A DNA stretch of 64,000 bases from Kitasatospora atroaurantiaca (GCF_007828955.1 NZ_VIVR01000001.1:5208001-5272000), one strand, 5' to 3'. Counted from the stretch's first letter, positions 18,364-28,023 are shown. Numbers and translations: made by a program. The notes: a model not told the origin generated them from the letters alone.

Positions 18364-19785
18364 TCAGCGCAGGCCGCCGCCGCGCTGCGCGCGAGCCAGC
18401 ACCAACCCCGCCCCGGTGGCCAGCAGGGTCGCGGCGATCACCACCGCCCAGCCGTGCCGGAAGGCGTCGAGCGCTGCGCCGGCCGTCCGCGGGGTCCCGA
18501 GGACGCTGACCACCACGGCCACCCCGATCACCGCCCCGATCTGGCGGCTCATGGTGGTCACGGCCGAGCCGGTGGCGAAACGGGTGGGCGGCAGAGCGGC
18601 GGCCGCCGCGCCGATCAGGGTGGGCAGCGTGAGGCCGACGCCCGCGCCGGTGAGCAGCATCCCGGGCAGGAGTTCGGCGGCGTACGCGGGCGTGGTGCCG
18701 ATGGTGGCGGCCCAGCACCCGATCCCGGCGGCGAAGCAGAGGGTGCCGAGGGCGGCGGTGCGGCCGGCGCCGAGCCGCTGGACGAGCCGACCGCTCGCCA
18801 TCGTGATCGGCGGCACCAGCAGGGGGCCGGGTGCGATCGCGAGACCGGTGCGCAGCGCCGAGTAGCCCCAGATCTGCTGGCACCAGAGCACCGAGGTCAG
18901 CAGCATCCCGGCGAACGCCACGGTGAAGAGCAGTGCGGCGGCGTTGGCGGCGGCGAAGGTAGGCACCCGTAGCAGCGGCAGCTCGACGATCGGCGCGGGG
19001 TGGCGGGCGGAGCGGTACAGGAAGCAGCCGGTCAGCACGGCCGAGGCCAGTAGGCTTCCGGCCACCCGGCCCGATCCCCAGCCCCAGGCGTCGGCCTTGA
19101 CCAGCCCGACGGCCAGGGCCGCGACCGCCGCGGTGAGCAGTGCGGCGCCGAGCAGGTCCGGCAGCGGGCCGGCCTCCACGGTGCGCGGGCGCGGCAGGAC
19201 ACGGAGCCCGGCGGCGAAGGCGGCGACGCCGACCGGGACGTTGGCCAGGAAGACCCACCGCCAGTCCGCCTCGACCAGCAGCCCGCCGAGCACCGGCCCG
19301 AGCCCGGCGGCGATCCCGCCGATCGAGGCCCAGGCCCGGACGGCGCCGGGGCGTCGGGCGGGCGCGGTGGCGTCCAGCAGCAGTGCCAGCGAGGTGGGCA
19401 TCAGCAGGGCCGCGCCCGTTGCCTGGAGCACGCGAGCGGCGACCAGCCAGCCGACGCCCGGGGCGAGTGCGCAGAGCACGGACGCGAGGGTGAATACCGC
19501 GAGCCCGGTCAGGAATCCGCCCCGGTGGCCCACCCGGTCGGCCAGCCGTCCGGCGGCCACCAGCAGCGCGGCGAAGACGATCGCGTAGCCGTTGAGCACC
19601 CAGGAGAGCGAGGCGAGGCTGCTGCCCGCGTAGTGCTCACCCATGGCGGGCAGCGCGACGTTCACGATGAACAGGTCGAGGTTGGAGACGAAGACCGCGG
19701 CGGCCACCACCAGGAGGACCGCGCGGGGGAGGCGAGGGGGGTCGGCCTGCTCGGTCAGTGAGTTTGGATTTCCAACTGTCTTCAT
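18364..19785 (-). CDS. MFS transporter, DHA2 (EmrB/QacA) drug-efflux family
   Basis: 473 residues, consistent with 14 transmembrane helices. The first helix has the DHA2 motif LDLFIVNVALPAMGEH. Motif A-like GRLADRVGHRGGFLTGL and motif C-like IGGIAAGLGPVLGGLLVE follow. Likely a proton-driven exporter of drugs or small metabolites. It diverges from an HxlR-type regulator only 60 bp away, with two related operator-like repeats around its start, suggesting local repression and induction. Substrate unknown. Confidence 0.9.
   Translation of the reverse strand: MKTVGNPNSLTEQADPPRLPRAVLLVVAAAVFVSNLDLFIVNVALPAMGEHYAGSSLASLSWVLNGYAIVFAALLVAAGRLADRVGHRGGFLTGLAVFTLASVLCALAPGVGWLVAARVLQATGAALLMPTSLALLLDATAPARRPGAVRAWASIGGIAAGLGPVLGGLLVEADWRWVFLANVPVGVAAFAAGLRVLPRPRTVEAGPLPDLLGAALLTAAVAALAVGLVKADAWGWGSGRVAGSLLASAVLTGCFLYRSARHPAPIVELPLLRVPTFAAANAAALLFTVAFAGMLLTSVLWCQQIWGYSALRTGLAIAPGPLLVPPITMASGRLVQRLGAGRTAALGTLCFAAGIGCWAATIGTTPAYAAELLPGMLLTGAGVGLTLPTLIGAAAAALPPTRFATGSAVTTMSRQIGAVIGVAVVVSVLGTPRTAGAALDAFRHGWAVVIAATLLATGAGLVLARAQRGGGLR
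19761..19777. promoter_or_regulatory. Operator-like repeat A in the MFS gene start
   Basis: AGTTTGGATTTCCAACT has dyad symmetry (AGTT..../....AACT) and covers codons 3-9 of the MFS gene. It matches repeat B at 12 of 17 positions. Confidence 0.4.
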
Positions 19786-19808
19786 GCCGCAGCACGGTAG
19801 TGCGGGTC

Positions 19809-19825
19809 AGTTTGATTTCGCAACC
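19809..19825. promoter_or_regulatory. Operator-like repeat B between MFS and HxlR genes
   Basis: AGTTTGATTTCGCAACC, same AGTTTG-N6/7-CAAC pattern as repeat A, 48 bp away. It sits just upstream of TATGGC (19829-19834), a possible -10 box for the regulator gene. Confidence 0.4.
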
Positions 19826-19845
19826 CTCTATGGCAGGCTGGTGCC

Positions 19846-20334
19846 GTGACCTCGCACGCCACCGTCGGCATCCCCGGCCGCCCATGCTCGATCGCCGCCG
19901 CGCTGCAGATCCTCGGCGAGAAATGGGCCCTGCTCGCGGTGCGGGAGCTCTTCTACGGCAACCACCGCTTCGAGCGGATCGTCCAGAACACCGGCGCGCC
20001 TCGTGATCGCCTCACCGCGCGGCTGCGCGCACTGGAAGAGGCGGGCGTGGTCGAGCGCCGGCCGTACAGCGAGCGTCCGCTGCGCTACGAGTACCACCTC
20101 ACCGAGGCCGGCCGGGATCTGGCGCCCGTCACCCAGGCGTTGCTCGCCTGGGGGGACCGCTGGCTGCTCCCCGACCACCCGGTCACCGTGAACCACGCCC
20201 CCACCGGCCATGAGCCGCATCCGCTCGACGCCGCCTGGACCTGCCGCACCTGCGGTCAGGAGGCCGCCACCCGCGAGCTCTCCCTGCAGATCAACGCCCC
20301 GGGATGGGACCGCCAGGGCCCGACCGCCGATTGA
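19846..20334 (+). CDS. HxlR-family winged-helix transcriptional regulator
   Basis: 162 residues. The HxlR core occupies residues 8-105: CSIAAALQILGEKWALLAVRE, then HRFERIVQNTGAPRDRLTAR and a wing ending YEYHLTEAGRDL. A C-terminal extension has a CxxC pair (WTCRTCGQEA), possibly metal- or redox-sensing. Cys13 in the first helix is the position used as a redox sensor in some HxlR proteins. Divergent from the MFS pump, which it probably regulates. The GTG start has a leader of about five bases. Confidence 0.88.
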   Translation: MTSHATVGIPGRPCSIAAALQILGEKWALLAVRELFYGNHRFERIVQNTGAPRDRLTARLRALEEAGVVERRPYSERPLRYEYHLTEAGRDLAPVTQALLAWGDRWLLPDHPVTVNHAPTGHEPHPLDAAWTCRTCGQEAATRELSLQINAPGWDRQGPTAD

Positions 20335-20434
20335 ACGGGTCGTAGACGCCTTGGAAGCTCTGCCCAGGAGGCGGCCGATCGATCATGATCGCCTCTGTGG
20401 TCGGCCGGCTGCCTCACCTGCCCGGCGGACGTCC

Positions 20435-21193
20435 TCAGAAGCCGAAGTCCTGCGTCCACCACGGCCCGCCCGTGCCCTCGTGCACGCCGACGCCGAGCTT
20501 GGTGTAGTGGCAGTTGAGGATGTTGGCCCGGTGGCCGGGGCTGTTCATCCAGGCGGCCATGACCTCCTCGGGGGTGCGCTGGCCGCGGGCGATGTTCTCG
20601 CCGCCCAGGTAGCCGATGGATGCGGTCTTGGCGCGGTCCCAGGGGGTGCGGCCGTCGGGGTCGGTGTGGCTGAAGAAGTCACGCGCCGCCATGTCGTCGC
20701 TGAACGCGGTGGCCAGTGTGTCCAGGCGCGGGTCCGCGGCGAGGGGCGCGCAGCCGGCTTTCGCGCGCTCCTGATTGACGAGGGCCAGCACGGCCGCCGC
20801 CTGCGTCGCCTTGCGGACGGCGGGCCGTACCGTCGCGACGGTGGAGGCGACGGCCGACGGCGTGGCCGTCGCCAGCGGGCTGCGGGTCTCGCCCCGGTCG
20901 GCCGCCACCGGCGAGGGCGCGGTGCGTACCGGCGTGGGCGAAGCCGCCGGGGAGGAGGTCTCGCGGCGTACGGGCTGCGGGGCCGAGGTGGTGTCGGCCG
21001 CGGTGGCCGGTGAGAGCTGGGGGAGCGGTCCGTCCGCGATCACCGTGGGCTGCGAGGACGTCGGCGATAAGGGGAGCGCCTTCAGCACCACCCCGCCCGC
21101 TCCGGCGGCCAGCGCCGTGCAGCACAGGGCCAGCGCACCGCCCGTCCGGCGCCGTACAGAGCCCGCCCGCTGCCTCGCCGCGTGTCGACCCAT
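20435..21193 (-). CDS. Secreted CAP-domain (SCP/PR1-like) protein
   Basis: 252 residues from ATG 21193 ([20 protein letters not shown]). A twin-arginine-free but strongly basic N-terminus precedes a hydrophobic stretch ([18 protein letters not shown]), so export or anchoring is likely. A Ser/Thr/Pro/Ala linker of about 90 residues follows, then a CAP domain: [77 protein letters not shown]. Conserved histidines and the disulphide cysteines of bacterial CAP proteins are present. Role outside the cell unknown. Convergent with the HxlR gene. Confidence 0.88.
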   Translation of the reverse strand: MGRHAARQRAGSVRRRTGGALALCCTALAAGAGGVVLKALPLSPTSSQPTVIADGPLPQLSPATAADTTSAPQPVRRETSSPAASPTPVRTAPSPVAADRGETRSPLATATPSAVASTVATVRPAVRKATQAAAVLALVNQERAKAGCAPLAADPRLDTLATAFSDDMAARDFFSHTDPDGRTPWDRAKTASIGYLGGENIARGQRTPEEVMAAWMNSPGHRANILNCHYTKLGVGVHEGTGGPWWTQDFGF

Positions 21194-21296
21194 CGCTACC
21201 GCGCCCCCTCCGAGCCCGAGCCCGCCTGGTGCTGTTGCGCAAGGACTGTACGGCAATCGCACCGGGCCAGTAGGGAAAGCGTCGAGGAGCGCCCAC

Positions 21297-21302
21297 TATC
21301 GT
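21297..21302 (+). promoter_or_regulatory. Predicted -10 box, leaderless acyP
   Basis: TATCGT ends at 21302; a start point 7 nt on falls exactly on the acyP ATG at 21309. No ribosome site is seen. Confidence 0.5.
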
Positions 21303-21308
21303 CGACCC

Positions 21309-21602
21309 ATGCACGGTCACGACAGCACCCAACCCGTACGCGTCACCGCCTGGGTCCGCGGCCGCGTCCAGGAGGTGGGTTTCCGCTGGTGGACGCGGGC
21401 CCGCGCGCTGGAGATAGGTCTGACCGGCTATACGAGCAACCTCGGCGACGGCCGGGTCCAGGTGGTCGCCGAGGGCCTGCACGCCGACTGCGAACAGCTG
21501 CTCGCCCTGCTGCGCGGCCCGGGCACTCCCGGCGTCGTCACCGGTGTCACCGAGATCTGGAGCGCCACCGGCGACGGCTACGAGAGCTTCGCGATCCGCT
21601 GA
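21309..21602 (+). CDS. acyP: Acylphosphatase
   Basis: 97 residues, family length. Hydrolyses acyl phosphates. The active-site loop [18 protein letters not shown] contains the catalytic arginine, and the catalytic asparagine is in [19 protein letters not shown]. In Streptomyces acyP precedes smc, as here, with the small coiled-coil gene between. Confidence 0.94.
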   Translation: MHGHDSTQPVRVTAWVRGRVQEVGFRWWTRARALEIGLTGYTSNLGDGRVQVVAEGLHADCEQLLALLRGPGTPGVVTGVTEIWSATGDGYESFAIR

Positions 21603-21987
21603 TCGGCTGGGCCTGACAGGCCTCGGGCAACTGCCGGTGTCGTACGGTTGCCTTCTGGGCAGACTCGTGGTTGACTCCGCAGCGAGCAGTGATCCATCTG
21701 ACTCGACGGCCCGCCCGGCCCATGGTGTGTCCATCCCGCCATGCAGGTGACAGGCGCGCGGTAGCGTGCGGTGATCGTGTTGACCCGTACCGTCTTTGGT
21801 GAGACGCTGAAAGCCCGCGCACCAATCTGCGTTCTCCCGGCAGGGTCATGTCGTCGTGGGCCCAGCTCACAACGGCTGTCCCGTAGTGCCCAGTCGGCAC
21901 TTCCGGCCCGTCGACGGGTGCGTACACCCCTTCCCCCTAGACCCATACCGCACCGGTTCGGTCACTCAGCGTGGAGGACCATTCATC
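21603..21987. other. Intergenic, acyP to small coiled-coil gene
   Basis: 385 bp without a credible gene; open frames on both strands lack the third-position GC bias of their neighbours. The base composition is lower in GC. TTGACC at 21780-21785 could be a -35 element, but the matching -10 (GACGCT) is weak. A GGAGG site at 21973-21977 serves the next gene. Confidence 0.6.
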
Positions 21988-22191
21988 ATGGCAAAGGCGC
22001 TTCTCGGGTACGTCGGCGGCCCCGACCCGCGAATGCTTTCCGAGATGCGACGGCTTCAGCAGCGCGTCCAGGACCTGGAGTCCGAGCTCAGCCGGATGCA
22101 GGCCGAGAACGACGCTCTCACCGCTGTCGCTGACGAGCACTCGCTGCTCAGCAGCATCGAGATGGATCAGCGGGAGCCCGCACTCACCTGA
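21988..22191 (+). CDS. Small conserved coiled-coil protein
   Basis: 67 residues, ATG at 21988 with GGAGG 10 nt upstream. Residues 15-50 (RMLSEMRRLQQRVQDLESEL and onwards) form a clear heptad coiled coil with leucines in register. The first residues MAKALLGYVGGPDPR and the acidic end look conserved-type rather than random. I know of small proteins like this next to smc in streptomycetes but no function. It could help oligomerise or bind SMC; this is speculation. Confidence 0.7.
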   Translation: MAKALLGYVGGPDPRMLSEMRRLQQRVQDLESELSRMQAENDALTAVADEHSLLSSIEMDQREPALT

Positions 22192-22417
22192 TCCGGACCC
22201 GATCCTCGTAGATCGACGCTGCTGCGCACTGAAGCTTTCCGTAGGGTCGCAGCTTCCGAGGGACGCCCAGCGTGGCGTCCCTTCGTCGTGTCCGAGACCC
22301 TTTGCAGTTGAGGCTGCCCTTCCTCCGGCGTGGTCAAACCGCCGCCTGACGGCTCCTTGTACGCGTGGCCGGTTAGAGTCGGCCGACGGGAGACGCCGAG
22401 GCCAGGAGGACGGGCGC

Positions 22418-25400
22418 GTGCATCTGAAGAGTCTGACGCTGCGCGGGTTCAAGTCCTTCGCCTCCGCCACCACCCTGCGCTTCGAGCCGGGCATCACCTG
22501 CGTGGTCGGGCCGAACGGCTCCGGCAAGTCCAACGTCGTCGACGCGCTCTCCTGGGTGATGGGGGAGCAGGGTGCCAAGTCGCTGCGCGGCGGCAAGATG
22601 GAGGACGTCATCTTCGCCGGGACGAGCGGCCGCGCGCCGCTCGGCCGGGCCGAGGTCAGCCTCACCATCGACAACTCCGACGGCGCGCTGCCCATCGACT
22701 ACGCCGAGGTGACCATCACCCGGACGATGTTCCGCAACGGCGGCAGCGAGTACGCCCTCAACGGGGACACCTGCCGGCTGCTCGACATCCAGGAGCTGCT
22801 CTCCGACTCCGGCATCGGCCGCGAGATGCACGTGATCGTCGGCCAGGGGCAGCTCGACTCGGTGCTGCAGGCCGACCCGATGGGGCGGCGTGCCTTCATC
22901 GAGGAGGCTGCGGGCGTCCTCAAGCACCGCAAGCGCAAGGAGAAGGCGCTGCGGAAGCTGGACGCGATGCAGGCCAACCTCAACCGCGTCCAGGACCTGG
23001 TGGCCGAACTCCGCCGCCAGCTCGGCCCGCTCGGCCGCCAGGCCAAGATCGCCCGCCGGGCCGCCGGCATCCAGGCCGACCTGCGCGACGCCCGGCTGCG
23101 GCTGCTCGCCGACGACCTGCTCACCCTGCGCCGGGCCGTCGAGGCCGAGGTCGCCGACGAGCTCGCGCTACGGCTGCGCCGCTCCACCGTCGAGCAGGAG
23201 CTGGCCAAGGCCCAGCAGCGCGAGGCCGTACTGGAGGCCCAGGTGCAGCAGCTCGGGCCACGGCTGGAGGCGGTACGGCAGACCTGGTACCAGCTGTCGG
23301 CCCTTGTCGAGCGGACCAGGGGCACGATCGGCCTCGCCGAGGCGAGGGTGCGGCACGCGCTCGGTGGTCTGCAGGGGGACGAGCGCCGCGGGCGCGACCC
23401 CGAGGAGCTGGAGCGGGAGGCGGAGCGGGTCCGCGAGGAGGAGGCCGCGCTGGCCGAGGCACTGGAGGAGGCGCAGTACGCGCTGGCCGAGGCCGTCGAG
23501 CAGCGGGCCGAGCTGGAGCGGGAGCTGACCCAGGAAGAGGGGCGGCTCAAGGCGGCGGCCCGGGCCATCGCGGACCGGCGCGAGGGCCTGGCCCGGCTGC
23601 AGGGGCAGGCCGCCGCGGCCAGGTCCAGGACGTCGAGCGCCCAGGCCGAGATCGGGCGGCTGGCCGAGGCCCGGGACGAGGCGCTGCTGCGGGCCGAGGC
23701 CGCACAGCAGGAGTACCAGCAGCTCCAGGACCAGGTGGACGGCCTGGAAGCCGGTGACGAGGAGGTGGACGCGGCCCACGAGCAGGCCCGTGCGGCGCTC
23801 GCCGAGGCGGAGCGTTCGCTGGCCGCCGTTCGCGACACGCTGGGCGCGGCCGAGCGGGAGCGGGCCGGGCTGACCGCCCGTCATGAGGCACTGGCGCTCG
23901 GGCTGCGTCGTAAGGACGGCAGCGGCGCGCTGCTCGCGGCGGGCGACCGCCTCGCCGGGCTGCTCGGCCCGGCGGCGCAGCTGCTGCGAGTCACGCCGGG
24001 GCACGAGGTGGCGTTGGCCGCGGCATTGGGCGCGGCTGCGGACGCCGTCGCCGTGGACGGTGTGGACACCGCCGCGCAGGCCCTGCGGATGCTCCGTAAG
24101 GAGGACGCCGGGCGCGCGGCCTTGCTGATCGCGGGCGCGGCCGCTCCGCCCGCCGACCGGGGGGACGGGCTGCTCTGGGCGGCCGCTCTGGTGGACGGGC
24201 CGGCCGAGCTGATGCCGGCCGTGGGCGCGCTGCTGGCCCGGACCGTGGTGGTCGCCGGACTCGACGAGGCGCAGCAACTGCTTGCCCAGCGGCCTGAGTT
24301 GGTGGCCGTGACGGCCGAGGGCGACCTGCTCGGCAGCGGGTTCGCACAGGGCGGCTCGGCGGGGGCGCCGAGCCTGCTGGAGACCCAGGCGGCGGTGGCC
24401 GAGGCGGCCGCCGGGATCGAGCAACTGGACGGGCGCTGCGAACAGTTGGCGCAGGAGCTGGAGTCGGTGACGGCACGCCGGCGCGAGCTGGCCGCCGGGG
24501 TCGAGCAGCTGGCGGTGCGCCGGCGGCAGGCCGAGAAGGAGCGCGCGCAGACCGCCGGTGCGCTCGGCCGCCTCGGGGGCCAGGCCAGGGCGGCGGCGGG
24601 CGAGGCCGAGCGGCTCACGGCGGCGGCCGCCAAGGCGGAGGACGGGCTGGCCCAAGCCCTCCAGGCGGCAGAGGAGTTGGCGGAGCGGCTGGCCGTGGCA
24701 GAGGAGCTGGCCGAGTCGGGCGAGGACGAGCCGGACGGTGAGCGGCGTGACCAGCTGGCCGCCGCCTCGGCCCAGGCCAGGCAGGCCGAGATGGAGGCCA
24801 GGCTCTCGGTGCGTACGCACGAGGAGCGGGTCCGCGGCCTGGCCGGGCGGGCGGACCAGCTCGACCGCGCCGCGCGGGCCGAGCGCGAGGCCCGGGCCCG
24901 GGCGGCGGAGCGCCGGGAGCGAGCCCGGCACGACGCCGAGGTGGCGACCGCGGTCGCCGGCGGGGCCCGGCAGCTGCTGTCCTGCCTGGAGATCTCGCTC
25001 GCCCGCGCGGACGCCGAGCGCACCGAGGCCGAGCAGACCCGCGCCGAACGCGAGACCGAGCTGCGGGCCGGCCGCGAGCACGGCCGCGAACTCAAGGCCG
25101 AGCTGGACAGGCTGGTCGACGCGGGCCATCGCGACGAGGTGCTGCGGGCGGAGAAGCGGCTGCGGATCGAGCAGCTGGAGGCCAAGGCGCTGGAGGAGTT
25201 CGGCATCGAGGGCGAGGAACTGCTCGCCTCGTACGGACCCGACCAGCTCGTCCCGCCCGGGGTGCCCGAGGAAGGACAGGAGCCGGGTGAGGCCACGCCC
25301 TACGTCCGGGCCGAGCAGGAGAAGCGGCTGCGGGCTGCCGAGAAGGCGTACCAGCAGCTCGGCAAGGTGAACCCGCTGGCGCTGGAGGAGTTCGCGGCGC

Positions 25401-25999
25401 TGGAGGAGCGGCACCAGTTCCTGGGGGAGCAGCTCGACGACCTCAAGAAGAGCCGGCGCGACCTGATGGAGATCGTTCGCGATGTGGACACCCGGGTCGA
25501 GCAGCTGTTCACCTCGGCGTACCACGACACGGCGGCGCAGTTCGAGGGAGTGTTCTCGCGGCTCTTCCCGGGCGGGGAGGGGCGGCTGGTCCTGACCGAC
25601 CCGGAGAACATGCTGACCACCGGGGTCGAGGTGGAGGCCAGGCCGCCGGGCAAGAAGGTCAAGCGGCTCTCGCTGCTGTCCGGCGGCGAGCGCTCGCTCA
25701 CGGCGGTGGCGCTGCTGGTCTCGATCTTCAAGGCCCGGCCGAGCCCGTTCTATGTGATGGACGAGGTCGAGGCGGCGCTGGACGAGACCAACCTGCGCCG
25801 GCTGATCGGCATCATGGAGGAGCTGCGGGAGAGCTCCCAGCTGATCGTGATCACCCACCAGAAGCTGACCATGGAGTCGGCCGACGCGCTGTACGGCGTC
25901 ACCATGAAGGGCGACGGCATCTCCCAGGTGATCAGCCAGCGGCTGCGCGAGGACAACCTGTTGCCGAGGCAGCAGCGAAAAGCGGTCCAGCCCGGCTGA
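22418..25999 (+). CDS. smc: Chromosome partition protein SMC
   Basis: 1193 residues from the GTG at 22418, which has AGGAGGA 7 nt upstream. Head: Walker A GPNGSGKSN (31-39) and Q-loop region; ABC signature LSGGERSL near residue 1086 and Walker B YVMDEVEAALD near 1111. Two long coiled coils rich in Glu, Ala, Arg and Leu flank a hinge at about 505-670 (GLLGPAAQLLRVTPGHEVAL...). SMC compacts and resolves chromosomes during sporulation with ScpA/ScpB, which are not in the window. ftsY follows after 38 bp. Confidence 0.97.
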   Translation: MHLKSLTLRGFKSFASATTLRFEPGITCVVGPNGSGKSNVVDALSWVMGEQGAKSLRGGKMEDVIFAGTSGRAPLGRAEVSLTIDNSDGALPIDYAEVTITRTMFRNGGSEYALNGDTCRLLDIQELLSDSGIGREMHVIVGQGQLDSVLQADPMGRRAFIEEAAGVLKHRKRKEKALRKLDAMQANLNRVQDLVAELRRQLGPLGRQAKIARRAAGIQADLRDARLRLLADDLLTLRRAVEAEVADELALRLRRSTVEQELAKAQQREAVLEAQVQQLGPRLEAVRQTWYQLSALVERTRGTIGLAEARVRHALGGLQGDERRGRDPEELEREAERVREEEAALAEALEEAQYALAEAVEQRAELERELTQEEGRLKAAARAIADRREGLARLQGQAAAARSRTSSAQAEIGRLAEARDEALLRAEAAQQEYQQLQDQVDGLEAGDEEVDAAHEQARAALAEAERSLAAVRDTLGAAERERAGLTARHEALALGLRRKDGSGALLAAGDRLAGLLGPAAQLLRVTPGHEVALAAALGAAADAVAVDGVDTAAQALRMLRKEDAGRAALLIAGAAAPPADRGDGLLWAAALVDGPAELMPAVGALLARTVVVAGLDEAQQLLAQRPELVAVTAEGDLLGSGFAQGGSAGAPSLLETQAAVAEAAAGIEQLDGRCEQLAQELESVTARRRELAAGVEQLAVRRRQAEKERAQTAGALGRLGGQARAAAGEAERLTAAAAKAEDGLAQALQAAEELAERLAVAEELAESGEDEPDGERRDQLAAASAQARQAEMEARLSVRTHEERVRGLAGRADQLDRAARAEREARARAAERRERARHDAEVATAVAGGARQLLSCLEISLARADAERTEAEQTRAERETELRAGREHGRELKAELDRLVDAGHRDEVLRAEKRLRIEQLEAKALEEFGIEGEELLASYGPDQLVPPGVPEEGQEPGEATPYVRAEQEKRLRAAEKAYQQLGKVNPLALEEFAALEERHQFLGEQLDDLKKSRRDLMEIVRDVDTRVEQLFTSAYHDTAAQFEGVFSRLFPGGEGRLVLTDPENMLTTGVEVEARPPGKKVKRLSLLSGGERSLTAVALLVSIFKARPSPFYVMDEVEAALDETNLRRLIGIMEELRESSQLIVITHQKLTMESADALYGVTMKGDGISQVISQRLREDNLLPRQQRKAVQPG

Positions 26000-26037
26000 C
26001 CCCGGATGGCGGCCGGGTCACGGATACTGGACGGGTT

Positions 26038-27210
26038 ATGGAATACGTGATCCTTGCCGTAGTCATCGCCGTGGTCGCCATCGGCGCGATCGCGAGCCTC
26101 GTCGTCACCGGCAGACGACGTAAGACACTGCCCCCGAAGTCGCCCGGCGCCGTCATCGCGCCGCCGACCCCGCGCGAGCCCCAGGTCGGCGAGGAAGCCG
26201 CCGAGCCGACCGAGGAGCCCGTCCAGACCATCGAGGAGGTGGAGCTTCCCACCGTCGCGGAGGAGGCCCCGGCCCTCGAGGTACCCGAGCCCACCGCAGG
26301 CCGGCTGGTCCGCCTGCGCTCCCGGCTCTCCCGCTCGCAGAACTCGCTCGGCAAGGGGCTGCTCACGCTGCTCTCGCGCGAGCGGCTCGACGAGGACACC
26401 TGGGAGGAGATCGAGGAGATCCTGCTCACCGCCGACGTCGGCGTGGCGCCCACCCAGGAGCTGGTCGAGAACCTGCGCACCCGGGTGAAGGTGCTCGGCA
26501 CCCGCACCCCGGAGGAGCTGCGCGGCCTGCTGCGCGAGGAACTGATCGCCCTGATCGGCGCGGACGCGGACCGTACGCTGCACGCCACCAAGCACGAGGA
26601 GGGCCCCGCGGTCGTCCTGGTGGTCGGCGTGAACGGCGTGGGCAAGACCACGACCACCGGCAAGCTGGCCCGGGTCCTGGTCGCCGACGGCCGCCGGGTG
26701 GTGCTCGGCGCGGCCGACACCTTCCGGGCCGCCGCCGCCGACCAGCTGCAGACCTGGGGCGAGCGGGTCGGTGCGCACACCGTCCGCGGGCCCGAGGCCG
26801 GCGACCCGGCCTCGGTCGCGTTCGACGCGGTCAAGGAGGGCATCGCCGAGGGCGTCGACACCGTACTGATCGACACCGCGGGCCGGCTGCACACCAAGAC
26901 CGGTCTGATGGACGAGCTCGGCAAGGTCAAGCGGGTCGTCGAGAAGCACGGACCGGTCGACGAGGTGCTGCTCGTGCTGGACGCCACCACCGGCCAGAAC
27001 GGCCTGGTTCAGGCGCGGGTCTTCGCCGAGGTGGTCGACATCACCGGCATCGTGCTGACCAAGCTGGACGGCACTGCCAAGGGCGGCATCGTGGTCGCCG
27101 TGCAGCGCGAGCTGGGGGTTCCGGTCAAGCTGATCGGGCTCGGCGAGGGCGCGGACGACCTGGCGCCGTTCGAGCCGGGCGCGTTCGTGGACGCGCTGAT
27201 CGGCGACTGA
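26038..27210 (+). CDS. ftsY: Signal recognition particle receptor FtsY
   Basis: 390 residues. An N-terminal membrane helix (MEYVILAVVIAVVAIGAIAS) is followed by an acidic/proline linker (about 35-90), then the NG GTPase domain: G1 GVNGVGKTTTTGKLAR near 197, DTAGRLHTKTGLMDEL, and TKLDGTAKGG. Docks ribosome-SRP complexes at the membrane; its partner Ffh is encoded at 34674. No clear ribosome site; GATACT at 26023-26028 would give a nearly leaderless transcript. Confidence 0.97.
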   Translation: MEYVILAVVIAVVAIGAIASLVVTGRRRKTLPPKSPGAVIAPPTPREPQVGEEAAEPTEEPVQTIEEVELPTVAEEAPALEVPEPTAGRLVRLRSRLSRSQNSLGKGLLTLLSRERLDEDTWEEIEEILLTADVGVAPTQELVENLRTRVKVLGTRTPEELRGLLREELIALIGADADRTLHATKHEEGPAVVLVVGVNGVGKTTTTGKLARVLVADGRRVVLGAADTFRAAAADQLQTWGERVGAHTVRGPEAGDPASVAFDAVKEGIAEGVDTVLIDTAGRLHTKTGLMDELGKVKRVVEKHGPVDEVLLVLDATTGQNGLVQARVFAEVVDITGIVLTKLDGTAKGGIVVAVQRELGVPVKLIGLGEGADDLAPFEPGAFVDALIGD

Positions 27211-27255
27211 CCGGGGCAACCCAAAGGGCAACCCGACAGACACGGGCAACCCAAG

Positions 27256-27327
27256 AGGGGCGCGGGGAACTGCGCGACCAGGGCACGACGTAGGTGCACG
27301 GTTGCGCGCGCATTTCCCCGCGCCCCT
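27256..27327. repeat. Dispersed intergenic inverted repeat, copy 6
   Basis: The left arm matches consensus; the right arm is altered (GCGCATTTCCCCGCGCCCCT). Lies between convergent ftsY and the prim-pol gene. Confidence 0.8.
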
Positions 27328-27360
27328 TCTGTGGTTGCCCCTACTTGTTGGGCAGCCCGG

Positions 27361-28023
27361 TCAGGACGCCAGCTCCGCGCTGCGCTCGCGGCTGCGGTGG
27401 CAGGCGTACGCCAGGGTGCCCAGCAGCAGCCGGGCCTCCGGCGGGCAGCCCGCGCTCTCCCGGCAGGGGCGCCGCAACCAGCGGACCGGCCCCAGACCGC
27501 CGAGCACCGTGGGCGGAGCCGCCACATAGCTGCCCTCGCCGTGGCAGGCCAGGTCGAGCGCGGCGTCGTCCCAGCCCATCCGGTAGAGCAGCTCGGGCAG
27601 CCGCTGCGCCGTTCCGGCCGCCACGAAGAAGAGCAGCCGTCCGGTCGGCAGGGCCATCACCGGGCCGACCTGGGTGCCCATCCGCTCCAGCCGGACCAGT
27701 GCCTGCAGGCCGGGCTGCGCCGGGACGTCCAGCACGTCGAAGGCGCGGCCGGTCGGCAGCAGTACCGGAGCATCCGCGGCCCAGTGCTCACGCAGCTGGG
27801 GAGCAGAGGTGCCGACGCCGGACTCCGGTCCGACCTCGGTGTGCAGACCGGGGGCGGCGCAGTGCACCGCCGCGCAGTCGCACAGCCCGTCCGCAGGGGT
27901 GCGGCCGGAGCCGGCGGCCACCGACCAGCCCCAGCGGCCGGTGTACTCAGCGGCCGCCTGGAACGCGGTGCCGCGGGTACGGCGTCGCGCACCGAAGCGG
28001 AGATCGCCGAAGAGGTTGTCCAT
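27361..28023 (-). CDS. Bifunctional DNA primase/polymerase N-terminal domain protein
   Basis: 220 residues, ATG at 28023 (MDNLFGDLRFGARRRTRGTA). It resembles the prim-pol N-domain proteins encoded next to nsdA in Streptomyces: an N-terminal RRRTRGTAFQAAAEYTGRWG and a later VLDVPAQPGLQALVRLERMG. The catalytic acidic residues of true prim-pols (DxD) are not obvious, so activity is doubtful; cysteines are frequent (CDCAAVHCAAPG). Single-domain, without a helicase module. Divergent from the region upstream of nsdA. Confidence 0.7.
   Translation of the reverse strand: MDNLFGDLRFGARRRTRGTAFQAAAEYTGRWGWSVAAGSGRTPADGLCDCAAVHCAAPGLHTEVGPESGVGTSAPQLREHWAADAPVLLPTGRAFDVLDVPAQPGLQALVRLERMGTQVGPVMALPTGRLLFFVAAGTAQRLPELLYRMGWDDAALDLACHGEGSYVAAPPTVLGGLGPVRWLRRPCRESAGCPPEARLLLGTLAYACHRSRERSAELAS

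Noticed and set aside
21578-21946. Minus-strand frames of 120-126 codons between acyP and the small coiled-coil gene
   Set aside because: Biased to Arg and Ser without family motifs; the composition fits intergenic DNA.
23168-25858. An 896-codon open frame antisense to smc, and similar long antisense frames opposite thiL, pfkA, thiD, recG, glnD, ffh and cdsA
   Set aside because: Typical of high-GC DNA: the antisense frames mirror codon bias of real genes, have low-complexity His/Gly/Asp/Leu-rich translations and match no family.
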